Shown piece after piece: positions 7,702-15,850 of a stretch of 64,000 nucleotides of DNA. The notes beneath the pieces were generated by a model, which was not told the origin of the DNA, ran no database searches, and worked only from the letters and a program-made list of their open reading frames with translations. Within the stretch, counting starts at the first letter, position 1. Each line of letters opens with the position of its first letter. Source of the stretch: Chloroflexi bacterium UBA6077 (GTDB lineage: Bacteria > Chloroflexota > UBA6077); NCBI GenBank assembly GCA_002436065.1, contig DIXP01000047.1:4941-68940 (forward strand), in the 5' to 3' direction. A program made the translations under genes and the position numbers.

Positions 7702-8454
7702 GTGGAAAGACTCTATCCGGACTACTGCTCCATGGCGCCCGAGGAGATCTACCAGGATCTCACCTTCCCTGGTGACCTGTTGGACCGGCCCTATGTGGCC
7801 ATCAACATGGTGACCACGGTGGACGGCAAGGCGACCCTGGGCGGGAAGTCCTACTCGATCGGAAGCAAGGCGGACCACCTGGTTATGCGTCGGATCCGTG
7901 CGGCCGCCGACGGCCTGATGATCGGCGGGGAGACGCTCCGAAGAGAAAATGTGAACCCCTCGGTCCCAACCGACCTCCAGGAGCGACGGATAGCCCGTGG
8001 TCTCGCCCCTCAACCCAGGGGCATCGTCGTAACCGGTACGGCGGGGCTTCCGCTGACCGGCACCTTCTTTCGCACCGGAGCGTTTCCGCCCATCGTGGTA
8101 ACCACAGGAAGGGTTTCGCAGGAGAGGATCGCGGCCCTGGAGCCCCATGCTCGTGTGCTCGTCGCCGGCGAGGAGCGCGTGGATCCTCACCTGATGATGC
8201 GCACCCTGGCTGATGAGTACGGCATCCACCGCCTGGTGGTGGAGGGTGGGCCAACCCTGAACGGCGTCCTGCTTGACGAGGGGATGGTAGACGAGCTGTT
8301 CTGGACAGTGGCACCGAAGTTGGTGGGCGGGCCAGCCCTTCGGACGATGATCGAGGGGGGCGCGCTGCCTATAGACGACCTTGCGCGGTTACAGCTACTG
8401 AGCCTCCACCACCATGAGAACGAGCTGTACATAAGGTACAGGGTAGCGAGGTAG
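7702..8454 (+). CDS. RibD C-terminal domain reductase
   Basis: 250-aa stand-alone RibD_C/DHFR-like reductase. It has the N-terminal MVTTVDGKATL motif, DGLMIGGETLRRENV and the C-terminal VEGGPTLNGVLL motif that bind NADPH and the ribosylaminopyrimidine substrate. In riboflavin synthesis this domain reduces 5-amino-6-(phosphoribosylamino)uracil; free-standing copies can instead act as dihydrofolate reductase-like or unknown pyrimidine reductases. The deaminase half of RibD is absent and no other riboflavin genes are near, so the substrate is open. The GTG start at 7702 has GGGGAG 6 bases upstream. The gene sits behind a structured leader that may sequester that site. Confidence 0.85.
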   Translation: MERLYPDYCSMAPEEIYQDLTFPGDLLDRPYVAINMVTTVDGKATLGGKSYSIGSKADHLVMRRIRAAADGLMIGGETLRRENVNPSVPTDLQERRIARGLAPQPRGIVVTGTAGLPLTGTFFRTGAFPPIVVTTGRVSQERIAALEPHARVLVAGEERVDPHLMMRTLADEYGIHRLVVEGGPTLNGVLLDEGMVDELFWTVAPKLVGGPALRTMIEGGALPIDDLARLQLLSLHHHENELYIRYRVAR

Positions 8455-8478
8455 GGAACGAGGAGAGGGACCCCACCA

Positions 8479-8522
8479 CCCCCCCTTTCCCCTCGGATGA
8501 GGGGAGGGCTGGGGAAGGGGGT
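8479..8522. repeat. GC-rich inverted repeat between convergent genes
   Basis: C-rich arm (CCCCCTTTCCCCTC) followed after GGAT by GAGGGGAGGGCTGGGGAAGGGGG. It can form a strong hairpin and lies between the convergent reductase and pyruvate kinase genes, so it may end both transcripts. The same style of CCCTCTCC/GGAGAGGG repeat occurs at 27512-27550. Confidence 0.6.
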
Positions 8523-8526
8523 TACC

Positions 8527-9843
8527 TCAATCCACCTCACTCAGCACCATCGGCTTGGCACCGGCCAGGGATGGCTCTATCGTCGCGGCCATCTCCAGCG
8601 CCAAACGAGCTGCCTTGCCGGGCTCCGAGATATCCTCCAGGAGGATCGGGATCACTCCCCACCAGGTAGAGAGCCAGTTGGCCAGGGCAGGTCGGTCCAC
8701 GGCGGCGACGATGGGCGTGGCAGCGCGAGCGGCCGAGAGTCGCTTGGCCGCCTCGCCGGATGAGGAAACCACTACCACCGGGCCGAGGCTGTGAGGCTGA
8801 GTCGCCTGACGGCCCAGTGCCGGTCCCTCCTGCTCCAGCGCCTGCTCGGTGCGTGCCATCACCTGCGCTGCCACCCGCACGGCCTCCACGGGATATTCCC
8901 CGGCCGCGGTCTCGTCGGAGAGCACGATGGCATCGTTACCGTCCCTCACGATGGAGGCCAGATCGGCCACCTCGGCGCGAAGCGGCGTGGGGCTGGATAC
9001 CATGCTGGCCAGCACCTGGCCGCCCATCATTGCGAACTTCCCGGCCGCGCGGCACAGACTGGCGGCCTCCCTTTGAATCGAGGGCACGGCGCCGAGAGGC
9101 GTCTCTATGCCCAGATCCCCGCGGGCTACGCAGATGCCGTCGGCGGCCTCCACGATCTCCGACAATGCGTCGACGCCCTCCTGGCGCTCGATCTTGGCCA
9201 CCAGCGGGACCGATGAGCCCATCCGGCCCAGAGTCTGCCGGACGTCCTGGATGTGCTCACGAGACCGGGCGAAGGATATGTATAGGAAATCCACACCCAG
9301 TCTCACGGCGAGCGCGATGTCCTCCATGTCCTTCTCCGTAAGAGAGGGCACCCGGAGCGGCACACCCGGGAGATTGACGCCCTTGCGAGAGGTGAGCGGT
9401 CCGCCCTTCTCTACCAGGCACACAACCCTGCCCTGCTTCGCCGCCTCAACTCGCAGGCGGAGCGCCCCGTCGTTCAGCAGGATCGGATCGCCCGGCCGGA
9501 CGTCCTCGACCAGGTGAGGGTAGTCGACAGAGAGTAGTCCCGGCACGGTGAGGCAGTCCTCTGGGGTCAGCTCCACGCGGGACCCCTGCACCAGCATAAT
9601 GCCGTTCCCCTCCACATCTCCAATGCGAAGCTTGGGGCCACGGAGGTCCGCCCCGATAGCGATGGGTCGCCGCTTCTCTTGAGACACGCGGCGCACCATG
9701 CCTACCAACTCCTGCGCCTGTCCTGGTGAGCAGTGGGACATGTTGAGCCGGCATCCATCCATGCCGGCGTCCGCCATCTTGCGCAGGGTGTCCAGGTCGG
9801 AGCAGGCCGGTCCCAGGGTCGCCTGAATCCTGGCCAATCTCAT
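8527..9843 (-). CDS. pyk: Pyruvate kinase-like protein, divergent
   Basis: 438 aa against about 470-480 for typical enzymes. The barrel motifs are recognisable: TLGPAC near the N-terminus, RLNMSH (usual R-x-N-F-S-H), the DLRGPKLR region, LVAKIER (usual KIEN), VARGDLGIETP and SDETAAGEYPVEAV. The substrate motif is SSPTPLRAEVADL. The N-terminal TKIV box before TLGP is replaced by ARIQ. The usual reaction is ADP plus phosphoenolpyruvate to ATP plus pyruvate; the divergences leave some doubt whether it is a housekeeping Pyk or a paralogue. The start overlaps the stop of the upstream gene by 4 bases (9840-9843), so translation is coupled to that unknown protein. Confidence 0.85.
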   Translation of the reverse strand: MRLARIQATLGPACSDLDTLRKMADAGMDGCRLNMSHCSPGQAQELVGMVRRVSQEKRRPIAIGADLRGPKLRIGDVEGNGIMLVQGSRVELTPEDCLTVPGLLSVDYPHLVEDVRPGDPILLNDGALRLRVEAAKQGRVVCLVEKGGPLTSRKGVNLPGVPLRVPSLTEKDMEDIALAVRLGVDFLYISFARSREHIQDVRQTLGRMGSSVPLVAKIERQEGVDALSEIVEAADGICVARGDLGIETPLGAVPSIQREAASLCRAAGKFAMMGGQVLASMVSSPTPLRAEVADLASIVRDGNDAIVLSDETAAGEYPVEAVRVAAQVMARTEQALEQEGPALGRQATQPHSLGPVVVVSSSGEAAKRLSAARAATPIVAAVDRPALANWLSTWWGVIPILLEDISEPGKAARLALEMAATIEPSLAGAKPMVLSEVD

Positions 9844-10607
9844 GCAACTTCCTCTTTGTGGATCTCGTCTTCGATCTGTTTGACGGCTTGATAATCCTCG
9901 TCGGCCAGCTTGTAGGCCCGATCCAGATACAGTTGCGTTAATCGGTCTCCCTTCGTGCCCGGATGCTGAGCGGCCTGGATCACCTGGTCCACCCTGTACT
10001 TCTCGGGCAGGAACTTCGCCAGTCGGCGAGCCTCGGCAACCGTCTCCTTCAACAGGTTTGGGTCGTTACCGCTGATAGCGTACCGCAGCTGTCCGCTCAG
10101 CTTAGCCAGTTCGGCCAGCCTATCCCTGTCGCCCATCAGCCCGTAGAGGATCTCGTTTACCTCCACCGAGCCGGTTTCCTCCTCTAGCAACGCCTCCGGC
10201 GCGGCCTCGCTGGGAATCGACTCCATGTGGGTGGAGAACTGCTGGAAGTACTGCGCCGCGGCCTCGCTTGCGGCTTGGAGAAGCCGTTCGGGGGACGACG
10301 CGTCAACAGCCCCCCCTGTGATCAGGTCGTCCTCCCGGGCTTTGGCCAGCCGCTGGAGCAGGGCGTGGCTTTCGACCCGCTCTGGAATGGGCGGGTAGGG
10401 GAACACACTGATCCCACCGGCTCCCAAGCCCATCTGCTGGAACTGGCCCGCGAACATAGGCGGTATGTACTTGGTGATCTCCACGGCAATTGGGGGAACG
10501 ATCAGGTAGGTCGCGAAGACGGCCGATTGATCTGTCCAACTCTGGAAGTAGAGCAGAGCGTGGCCTTTGGGTCGCTGGGGATCGCCCCTCTCGAAGGTGA
10601 TCTGCAT
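9840..10607 (-). CDS. Conserved hypothetical protein coupled to pyk
   Basis: About 255 aa, not recognised. The N-terminal half (HALLYFQSW, FATYLIVPPIAVEITKYIPP) looks like a beta-rich domain, and the C-terminal half is charged and helical with leucine heptads (DRLAELAKLSGQLRYA, ETVAEARRLAKFLP). No signal peptide or membrane helix. The ATG at 10607 is my choice; a GTG at 10640 is in frame, but a TATAAT (10649-10654, minus strand) just upstream suggests transcription begins near 10643, making the later start more likely. It overlaps pyk by 4 bases, and the gene upstream (10771-11226) is another unknown on the same strand, so the three may form one functional unit. Confidence 0.6.
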   Translation of the reverse strand: MQITFERGDPQRPKGHALLYFQSWTDQSAVFATYLIVPPIAVEITKYIPPMFAGQFQQMGLGAGGISVFPYPPIPERVESHALLQRLAKAREDDLITGGAVDASSPERLLQAASEAAAQYFQQFSTHMESIPSEAAPEALLEEETGSVEVNEILYGLMGDRDRLAELAKLSGQLRYAISGNDPNLLKETVAEARRLAKFLPEKYRVDQVIQAAQHPGTKGDRLTQLYLDRAYKLADEDYQAVKQIEDEIHKEEVA

Positions 10608-10770
10608 AGCGGATACTTGGCCTCCCCCTGGGGTGTTCACCTTTTTCCATTATACGCCATCTGGTCACCGGTGGTACGGAATCGCGAAGACACCAATGAA
10701 CGCGAATGCCTCTTGGTATCTCCGGTTCGGTAACCGTCTGGATTGTACTCCGAATGCCCTATGGGAGGTG

Positions 10771-11226
10771 TCAGGCGGCGCGGCGGAGCCTTCGCTGCTC
10801 AGTAGCCCGCTCGACCTCCGGCTGCGCACGGTTCACCACCAGCGCCTCCGTCGGCTTGACGTAGACGTAGGGGAGATCATCCTTGCTGATGTCGCCGTGG
10901 TGGAACAGCTCCTCTATCACCTCTCTGGCCTTCGGCTCGTCCAGTACCTCAACCTGGCATTCCGCCAGCCGGCCGTGCTGCTCCAGGATGTCGGAAGCCA
11001 GTTCGTGGTTCAGTTGGGGTGGGTGGTGTCGCAACTGGCGGACGACTTCGTAACCGTCCACCTGCATCTGCTCTACCTTCTTGCTTGCCAGGGTGCGGAG
11101 GATTCTGTCCCTCAGCAGGCGGACCTGCTCCATCATTCCCTTTGATTGGTTCAGCAGATCGTAGTAGAGGGCTATCGCCTCGTCTAGTTCAAGAACCGGT
11201 GCCTTGCTGTCCTCTGTGGCGGCCAC
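10771..11226 (-). CDS. Hypothetical helical protein
   Basis: 151 aa, not recognised. Mostly alpha-helical and charged, with a coiled-coil-like stretch (EQVRLLRDRILRTLASKKVEQ) in the first half and a C-terminal tail rich in Arg and Ala. The start is the GTG at 11226, supported by GAGGAG 8 bases upstream; the open frame extends to 11346 without protein character. It is the first of three minus-strand genes (this one, the 255-aa unknown, then pyk), separated from the next by about 160 bases. Confidence 0.5.
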   Translation of the reverse strand: MAATEDSKAPVLELDEAIALYYDLLNQSKGMMEQVRLLRDRILRTLASKKVEQMQVDGYEVVRQLRHHPPQLNHELASDILEQHGRLAECQVEVLDEPKAREVIEELFHHGDISKDDLPYVYVKPTEALVVNRAQPEVERATEQRRLRRAA

Positions 11227-11448
11227 TTGGCGTTCTCCTCTTCTGTTGCCCGGTCTGGCGGCTTCCAAATGCCCGGATCTACACGGAGAGCCTGCCGCCT
11301 TGGCCGAGGTGAGTGGGGTAGATGCAGGGGGCGTGCCATTTTGCATGTCGTGTTGCAGGAGGAGTTGTGATATCCTGATGCTCCGTTCATAGCGCTGGGA
11401 CCACGAGGAGCCTCCACATCGGCCACTGTACCGCAGGAGAGGTGGCTC

Positions 11449-14400
11449 ATGGCCGGTAAGCAGCAGGGATCAGAAAGGACCCTCCTTCTGGCGGGGATGG
11501 CTTTCTGCGGCCTCCTCCTAATTGTCGCTGGCCTGCAGTCTCAGTATTCCCTGGAACTGAGTCTAGCCCAAGCCGCTGCCCTCCACCTGGTCCTCGAGCT
11601 GCCGAGCATTCTTCTTTGCTTCTCCGTCTTCGTGATCAACTGGGAGAGCTCAAAGCAGAACCTGAACTCCCAGAGCTTACTGGTGGGCTCCGGTTTCCTT
11701 GCCCTTGCCTTCTTGGATATCGCCCACGCTCTGTTTTATGAGGGCATGCCTGCCTTAGTGGCCTCCAACGGAATGAGCCCGGCCGCGTACTATTCGATCT
11801 TTGCACGGGTGTGGCTCGCGGGATTGCTATTGGCCACAGCGTTCGTGAAGCGCGACATACCCGGCCGGCGCTTCCAGGGAGAGCTGCTGCTCGTGGTGAA
11901 CCTGGCGGTCTGTGCCCTCGTAGCAACCTTGCTGACCGCCTTTGGAAGCCAACTGCCACCCCTGTATGTCAACGGAGAGGGGCCGACAGCGGTCAAGATC
12001 GCGCTGGAGTACTCGCTGATCGCCCTCTTTGGCCTGGCCGCAGCCGCCCACCTGCGAATCTACCAGTCCAAGTGGGATGGGCCTAACCTCCTTCTCGTGG
12101 CTGCCCTGTTTGCCAGCGCCCTGAGCAGCGTGGCCTTCAGCCTCTTTGAGAGGTCGGTGGACCTCTTTTCGATCCTTGGGCATGTCTACAAGACGACAGC
12201 GTACTACCTGGTCTTCCATGCCGTGAGCAGCACCCTGCTCCACAGGCCCTATGCCCAACTGAAGGTCGCCAAGGAGCAGTTGGAGCGAGCCGTCGTGGCG
12301 CTGGACGCAAGGAACCGCGAGTTGGATGCGCTGGACGAGGTGGCGGTGGCGCTGGGGGCTACCCTGAGGCCAGAAGCGATCCTAGAGGCGGCCATCGAGA
12401 GCGTAATGAGGGTGATGAATGCTGGAGCAGGGGCGATCTTCCTCTTAGAGGACTCGACGGACGAGCTGAAGCTCGCTGCGTGGCGAGGGTTGTCGTCGGC
12501 TGTCGTCGATGACTGCGGCACGCACACCCTGCGAATGCCGTCGCTCCCCACCAAGGCCGAGGAGTTGGAGTTGGAACAGTCCTCCGCCGATCCGGTGTTG
12601 GTCAGGCGGTTGGGCGGTCCCCTCGCCCTGGTTGCTCCCCTGGGGTCCTGTGTCTGTGCGCCGCTTGTCCACAAGGGCAAGACTCTGGGCTCCATATCCA
12701 TGGTTGCCCGAGAGGGGAAGCGCTTCTCGCTAAAAGAGGCTGACCTCCTGACGGCCATCGGCTACCAATTCGGCCTGGCCATTGAAAACGCCAGGCTATA
12801 CGAGCAGACGGACGAACGGCTCCGGGAGAAGATGCACGAACTCCAGAGAGCGGAGCGGCGCTCTCGCCTGCTGTACGAGGTTGGCGGGCTGTTCGCCAGC
12901 GATATGGAGTTGAGCCTGGTGCTGGACCTGATGGCGCGAAAGAGTGTGGAGGTGGTGGGCGACTCATGCAGCATCTACCTTCTGGACGAGGCGGGTGGGA
13001 TGCTCACTCTGGAGGCAATGCACCACAAGGACGAGCGGGAACTGGCTCCCATCCTGGATCTGATGCGGGGTCGCCATGTGCTGATGGCTGGAGGGTTTGT
13101 CGGGATTGTGGCCCAATCGGGGGAGCCAGTGCTTCAGAGCCAGGTTAGCCGTGAGGAGATATCGGCGGAGGTTCGCCAACTGGCAGAGTCTGTTGAGGAA
13201 GTCGCGCTGCTGCGTAGGGTCACTCCTGCCTCCCGGATCGCCGCCCCCATGCGGGCCCAGGGTCGCACGGTGGGTGTGTTGTTGGTCTCCTCAGCCAATC
13301 CATGGCAGCCGCTGAACGAACTCGATCTATCGCTGGTTGAGGAGCTGGCTGGCCGCGCGGGCGTGTCCATCGAGAACCGCAGGCTGCTGCAGGAGACCCA
13401 GGCCCAGCGCAACCACCTACAGGCCATCATCTCTCAGATGGTGGATGGTGTGGTGATCACGGACGTCGAGGGTGGCTGTCTGGTGGTCAACCAGGCCGCG
13501 AGAGAGATGCTGGCCGGTCGCGGCGTCGAGTCTCTGCGCGGAATCAAGATGGCGGGAATGCCAGGGGCGCCGGCCAATCATCCCAGGGTGGCGGAGGTGC
13601 CCTTGGTGAACAGGGCTCTGGGTGGGGAGTTGGTTATAGGCGAAGAGGTTCTGGGCATGGGCCTGGCCGGGGAGGCGGTTCTCAGCGCTAGCGCTGGTCC
13701 TGTGAGGGACGAGGCAAGCGCCATAACCGGTGCTGTACTCGTCTTGCGAGACATCACTACCGAGAGGGAAGTAGCTCGCATGAAGGACGAGTTTGTAGCC
13801 GTCACCTCCCATGAGCTGCGGACGCCGATAACGGCCGTGCTCGGCTACACCGACATCCTTCTTCGCGGGCTACGTGGGCCACTTTCCACGAAGCAGAGGG
13901 AAGCGCTGGAGGCTATCCGGAACGCGGGGGCGAGGCTGCTGGCGCTGATCAACGACCTGCTAGACATGTCTAGGCTTGAGGCTGGGAAAGAGGAGGCGGC
14001 TCTGGTGCCGGTCGAGGTTTCGGTGGCTGCCGAGCGGGCCCTTGGCGCGGTCTCGTTTCAGGCAGCCTCCAAAGGGATACTGTTGCGCCAGTTGTTGCCG
14101 CTGGACCTCCCACAGGTGCTGGCCGACGACGAGCAGATGCAGCGAATCCTGGCTAACCTGCTCTCCAACGCCATCAAGTTCACGCCTGAAGGCGGCACTG
14201 TCACGGTGTCGGCCAGTTTGTCCAGAGAGCTGGTGAGGGAGGGCTTTGCCGGCGCGCAGGGACGCGGAGCGGGCAGCGAAGAGGTGGCGATAACCGTCTC
14301 CGACACGGGGATCGGTATTCCACCGGAGCACCAGCAGAGGATATGGGACAAGTTCCAGCAGGTAGATTCCTCCTCCCATAGGATGTTTGGCGGGACAGGC

Positions 14401-14565
14401 CTGGGCCTCGCTATCACCAAGGCGTTGGTAGAGCTTCAGGGCGGCCGTGTTTGGGTGCAGAGCGATGGTACTGACGGCAAGGGTAGCACCTTCGGTTTCA
14501 CCCTGAAGGTAGCCCCTCGCCTTGATGACGCAGACCTCTCGCCCACCGCCTCCCTCGCTCCCTGA
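11449..14565 (+). CDS. MASE3-GAF-GAF-PAS sensor histidine kinase
   Basis: 1038 aa. Residues about 15-265 form a seven- or eight-helix membrane sensor of the MASE3 type, with FLDIAHALFYEGMP and GHVYKTTAYYLVFHA as signatures. A short coiled coil leads to GAF domains at about 290-440 and 460-640, a PAS-like domain at about 650-765, HisKA with VTSHELRTP (His near 786), and HATPase with N box NLLSNAIKF, G1 DTGIGIP, F region and GTGLGLAI. It is a complete hybrid-free kinase that should autophosphorylate and pass phosphate to a receiver; no cognate regulator adjoins it. The ligand is unknown. A perfect 19-bp hairpin follows the gene. Confidence 0.9.
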   Translation: MAGKQQGSERTLLLAGMAFCGLLLIVAGLQSQYSLELSLAQAAALHLVLELPSILLCFSVFVINWESSKQNLNSQSLLVGSGFLALAFLDIAHALFYEGMPALVASNGMSPAAYYSIFARVWLAGLLLATAFVKRDIPGRRFQGELLLVVNLAVCALVATLLTAFGSQLPPLYVNGEGPTAVKIALEYSLIALFGLAAAAHLRIYQSKWDGPNLLLVAALFASALSSVAFSLFERSVDLFSILGHVYKTTAYYLVFHAVSSTLLHRPYAQLKVAKEQLERAVVALDARNRELDALDEVAVALGATLRPEAILEAAIESVMRVMNAGAGAIFLLEDSTDELKLAAWRGLSSAVVDDCGTHTLRMPSLPTKAEELELEQSSADPVLVRRLGGPLALVAPLGSCVCAPLVHKGKTLGSISMVAREGKRFSLKEADLLTAIGYQFGLAIENARLYEQTDERLREKMHELQRAERRSRLLYEVGGLFASDMELSLVLDLMARKSVEVVGDSCSIYLLDEAGGMLTLEAMHHKDERELAPILDLMRGRHVLMAGGFVGIVAQSGEPVLQSQVSREEISAEVRQLAESVEEVALLRRVTPASRIAAPMRAQGRTVGVLLVSSANPWQPLNELDLSLVEELAGRAGVSIENRRLLQETQAQRNHLQAIISQMVDGVVITDVEGGCLVVNQAAREMLAGRGVESLRGIKMAGMPGAPANHPRVAEVPLVNRALGGELVIGEEVLGMGLAGEAVLSASAGPVRDEASAITGAVLVLRDITTEREVARMKDEFVAVTSHELRTPITAVLGYTDILLRGLRGPLSTKQREALEAIRNAGARLLALINDLLDMSRLEAGKEEAALVPVEVSVAAERALGAVSFQAASKGILLRQLLPLDLPQVLADDEQMQRILANLLSNAIKFTPEGGTVTVSASLSRELVREGFAGAQGRGAGSEEVAITVSDTGIGIPPEHQQRIWDKFQQVDSSSHRMFGGTGLGLAITKALVELQGGRVWVQSDGTDGKGSTFGFTLKVAPRLDDADLSPTASLAP

Positions 14566-14591
14566 GGCAGGGACCAGTGATCAGTCAACCT

Positions 14592-14650
14592 GCTCCCGGC
14601 ATAGGCCGCCGGTTGGCGGCCTATGCCGGGAGCGCGGGCCGCTGGCCCGC
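14592..14650. repeat. Hairpin repeat, copy 1 of a dispersed family
   Basis: A perfect 19-bp stem (14592-14610 with 14615-14633, loop GGTT) is followed by a second hairpin GCGGGCC/GGCCCGC (14634-14650). The core CATAGGCCGCCGG/GGCGGCCTATG and the GGGAGCGCGGGC arm recur in the element at 44104-44233. The position just after a kinase gene suggests it also serves as a terminator. Confidence 0.7.
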
Positions 14651-14740
14651 CCGTCCCCAGTACGTCCCTTCCACCCAATCCCTATCAGCCCTGCTATGTC
14701 CAGCCACCCGACACTGAAGTGATCGGGCTGACAAAACGAA

Positions 14741-14755
14741 GCCCCTTCGGGGCTA
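14741..14755. terminator. Small hairpin between the kinase gene and nfo
   Basis: AGCCCC-TTC-GGGGCT, a stable UUCG-like hairpin six bases beyond the nfo stop codon. No T-run follows on either strand, so termination is a guess. Confidence 0.35.
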
Positions 14756-14760
14756 GGTAG

Positions 14761-15687
14761 TTAGCCCGCAGGGCTTCGTCTTCTTAGCCCGACGGCTTTA
14801 GCCTCGGGCTCTCTTACTCCCCTTGGGCTGTCTCCCACGGACGCCGGCAACCCCGCGAGTCGGCGCAACGCATCCACGTTTTCCCTGTCCGGCCCCGTTT
14901 TCTCGTGTCCGGGGACCTCCAGCAGGAATGGCAGGGGACGCAGCGCGGGGTTGTTGAGGATCCGGCTGAAAGTATCCTCCCCAAGCAAACCCCGCCCGAT
15001 GTTCTCGTGTCGGTCCACGTTAGAGGCCAGCGGACTCTTGGAGTCGTTGATGTGGATCGCTTCCAACCTGGGCAACCCCACGGTTCCGTCGAACTCGCCT
15101 ATGGTGGCATCCAGCCCCTCGGGCGTTGTGATGTCGTACCCAGCGGCAAAGACGTGGGCTGTGTCGAGGCATACCCGGACCCGGCTGTCTGCCAGCCGCT
15201 CCGCAAGCCTGGCCAGTTGATCGAAGCGCCGGCCGATCGTGTTGCCCTGCCCGGCGCAGGTCTCCAGCAGGAGGTGGGGGGTGAGGGGCGACTCCTTGAG
15301 CACTTGCGCGAGGGTTTCCACCACCCTACCCTCGGCATCCTCTACATCACCTTCCCGGCTGCTCCCCAGGTGGGTGATCACCCCTGCCGCACCCAGCCTC
15401 TCCGCCCACCGGAGGGATGACAGGAGCGAGTTCCCGGACTTGGACCTGAGTTCTGGGTCCTGGGAGGCGAAGTTGAGCAGGTAGGCACTGTGGATGTATA
15501 CCGGGTGCACGTCCTTCTCCAGTGCCAGGACACGGAAGGCCGCCACGTCCTCCTCTGGGAATCGCGCCTCCGCCCATCGCTGGGGCGCCCCTGCGAAAAT
15601 CTGGATGCAGTTGGCGCCGATATCGAGCGCCCGCCCGATGGCGTTCTGTACGCCACCGCTGGTAGAAACGTGAGCACCTATTCGCAC
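14761..15687 (-). CDS. nfo: Endonuclease IV (AP endonuclease)
   Basis: 308-aa TIM-barrel enzyme that cleaves DNA 5' to abasic sites in base excision repair. Family motifs are clear: GAHVSTSGG at the N-terminus, HSAYLLNFAS, LLLETCAGQGNTIG with the metal-binding Glu, CLDTAHVFAAGYD, HINDSKSPL and the DRHENIGRG loop, ending with LLEVPGHEKTG. These provide the trinuclear zinc ligands. The start is the GTG at 15687 because GGGAGGT lies 4 bases upstream; an in-frame ATG at 15705 is the alternative. The final 20 or so residues (after the family ends) run into a repeat-rich segment and are not conserved in character. Confidence 0.93.
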   Translation of the reverse strand: MRIGAHVSTSGGVQNAIGRALDIGANCIQIFAGAPQRWAEARFPEEDVAAFRVLALEKDVHPVYIHSAYLLNFASQDPELRSKSGNSLLSSLRWAERLGAAGVITHLGSSREGDVEDAEGRVVETLAQVLKESPLTPHLLLETCAGQGNTIGRRFDQLARLAERLADSRVRVCLDTAHVFAAGYDITTPEGLDATIGEFDGTVGLPRLEAIHINDSKSPLASNVDRHENIGRGLLGEDTFSRILNNPALRPLPFLLEVPGHEKTGPDRENVDALRRLAGLPASVGDSPRGVREPEAKAVGLRRRSPAG

Positions 15688-15850
15688 GTGGACCTCCCAT
15701 ACCATCGTGTGGCGTGGCTGTGCGCCGCACCAGCACGAGATTGTACCAGACCATGAGATCCTGGGATGAGGCGATCCCAGCGCCCGGAGTGGCCTCTCGC
15801 TGGCGGGTTGACCTCTCCTGAGATATGATGAAAGCGGGAGGAACGAACCT

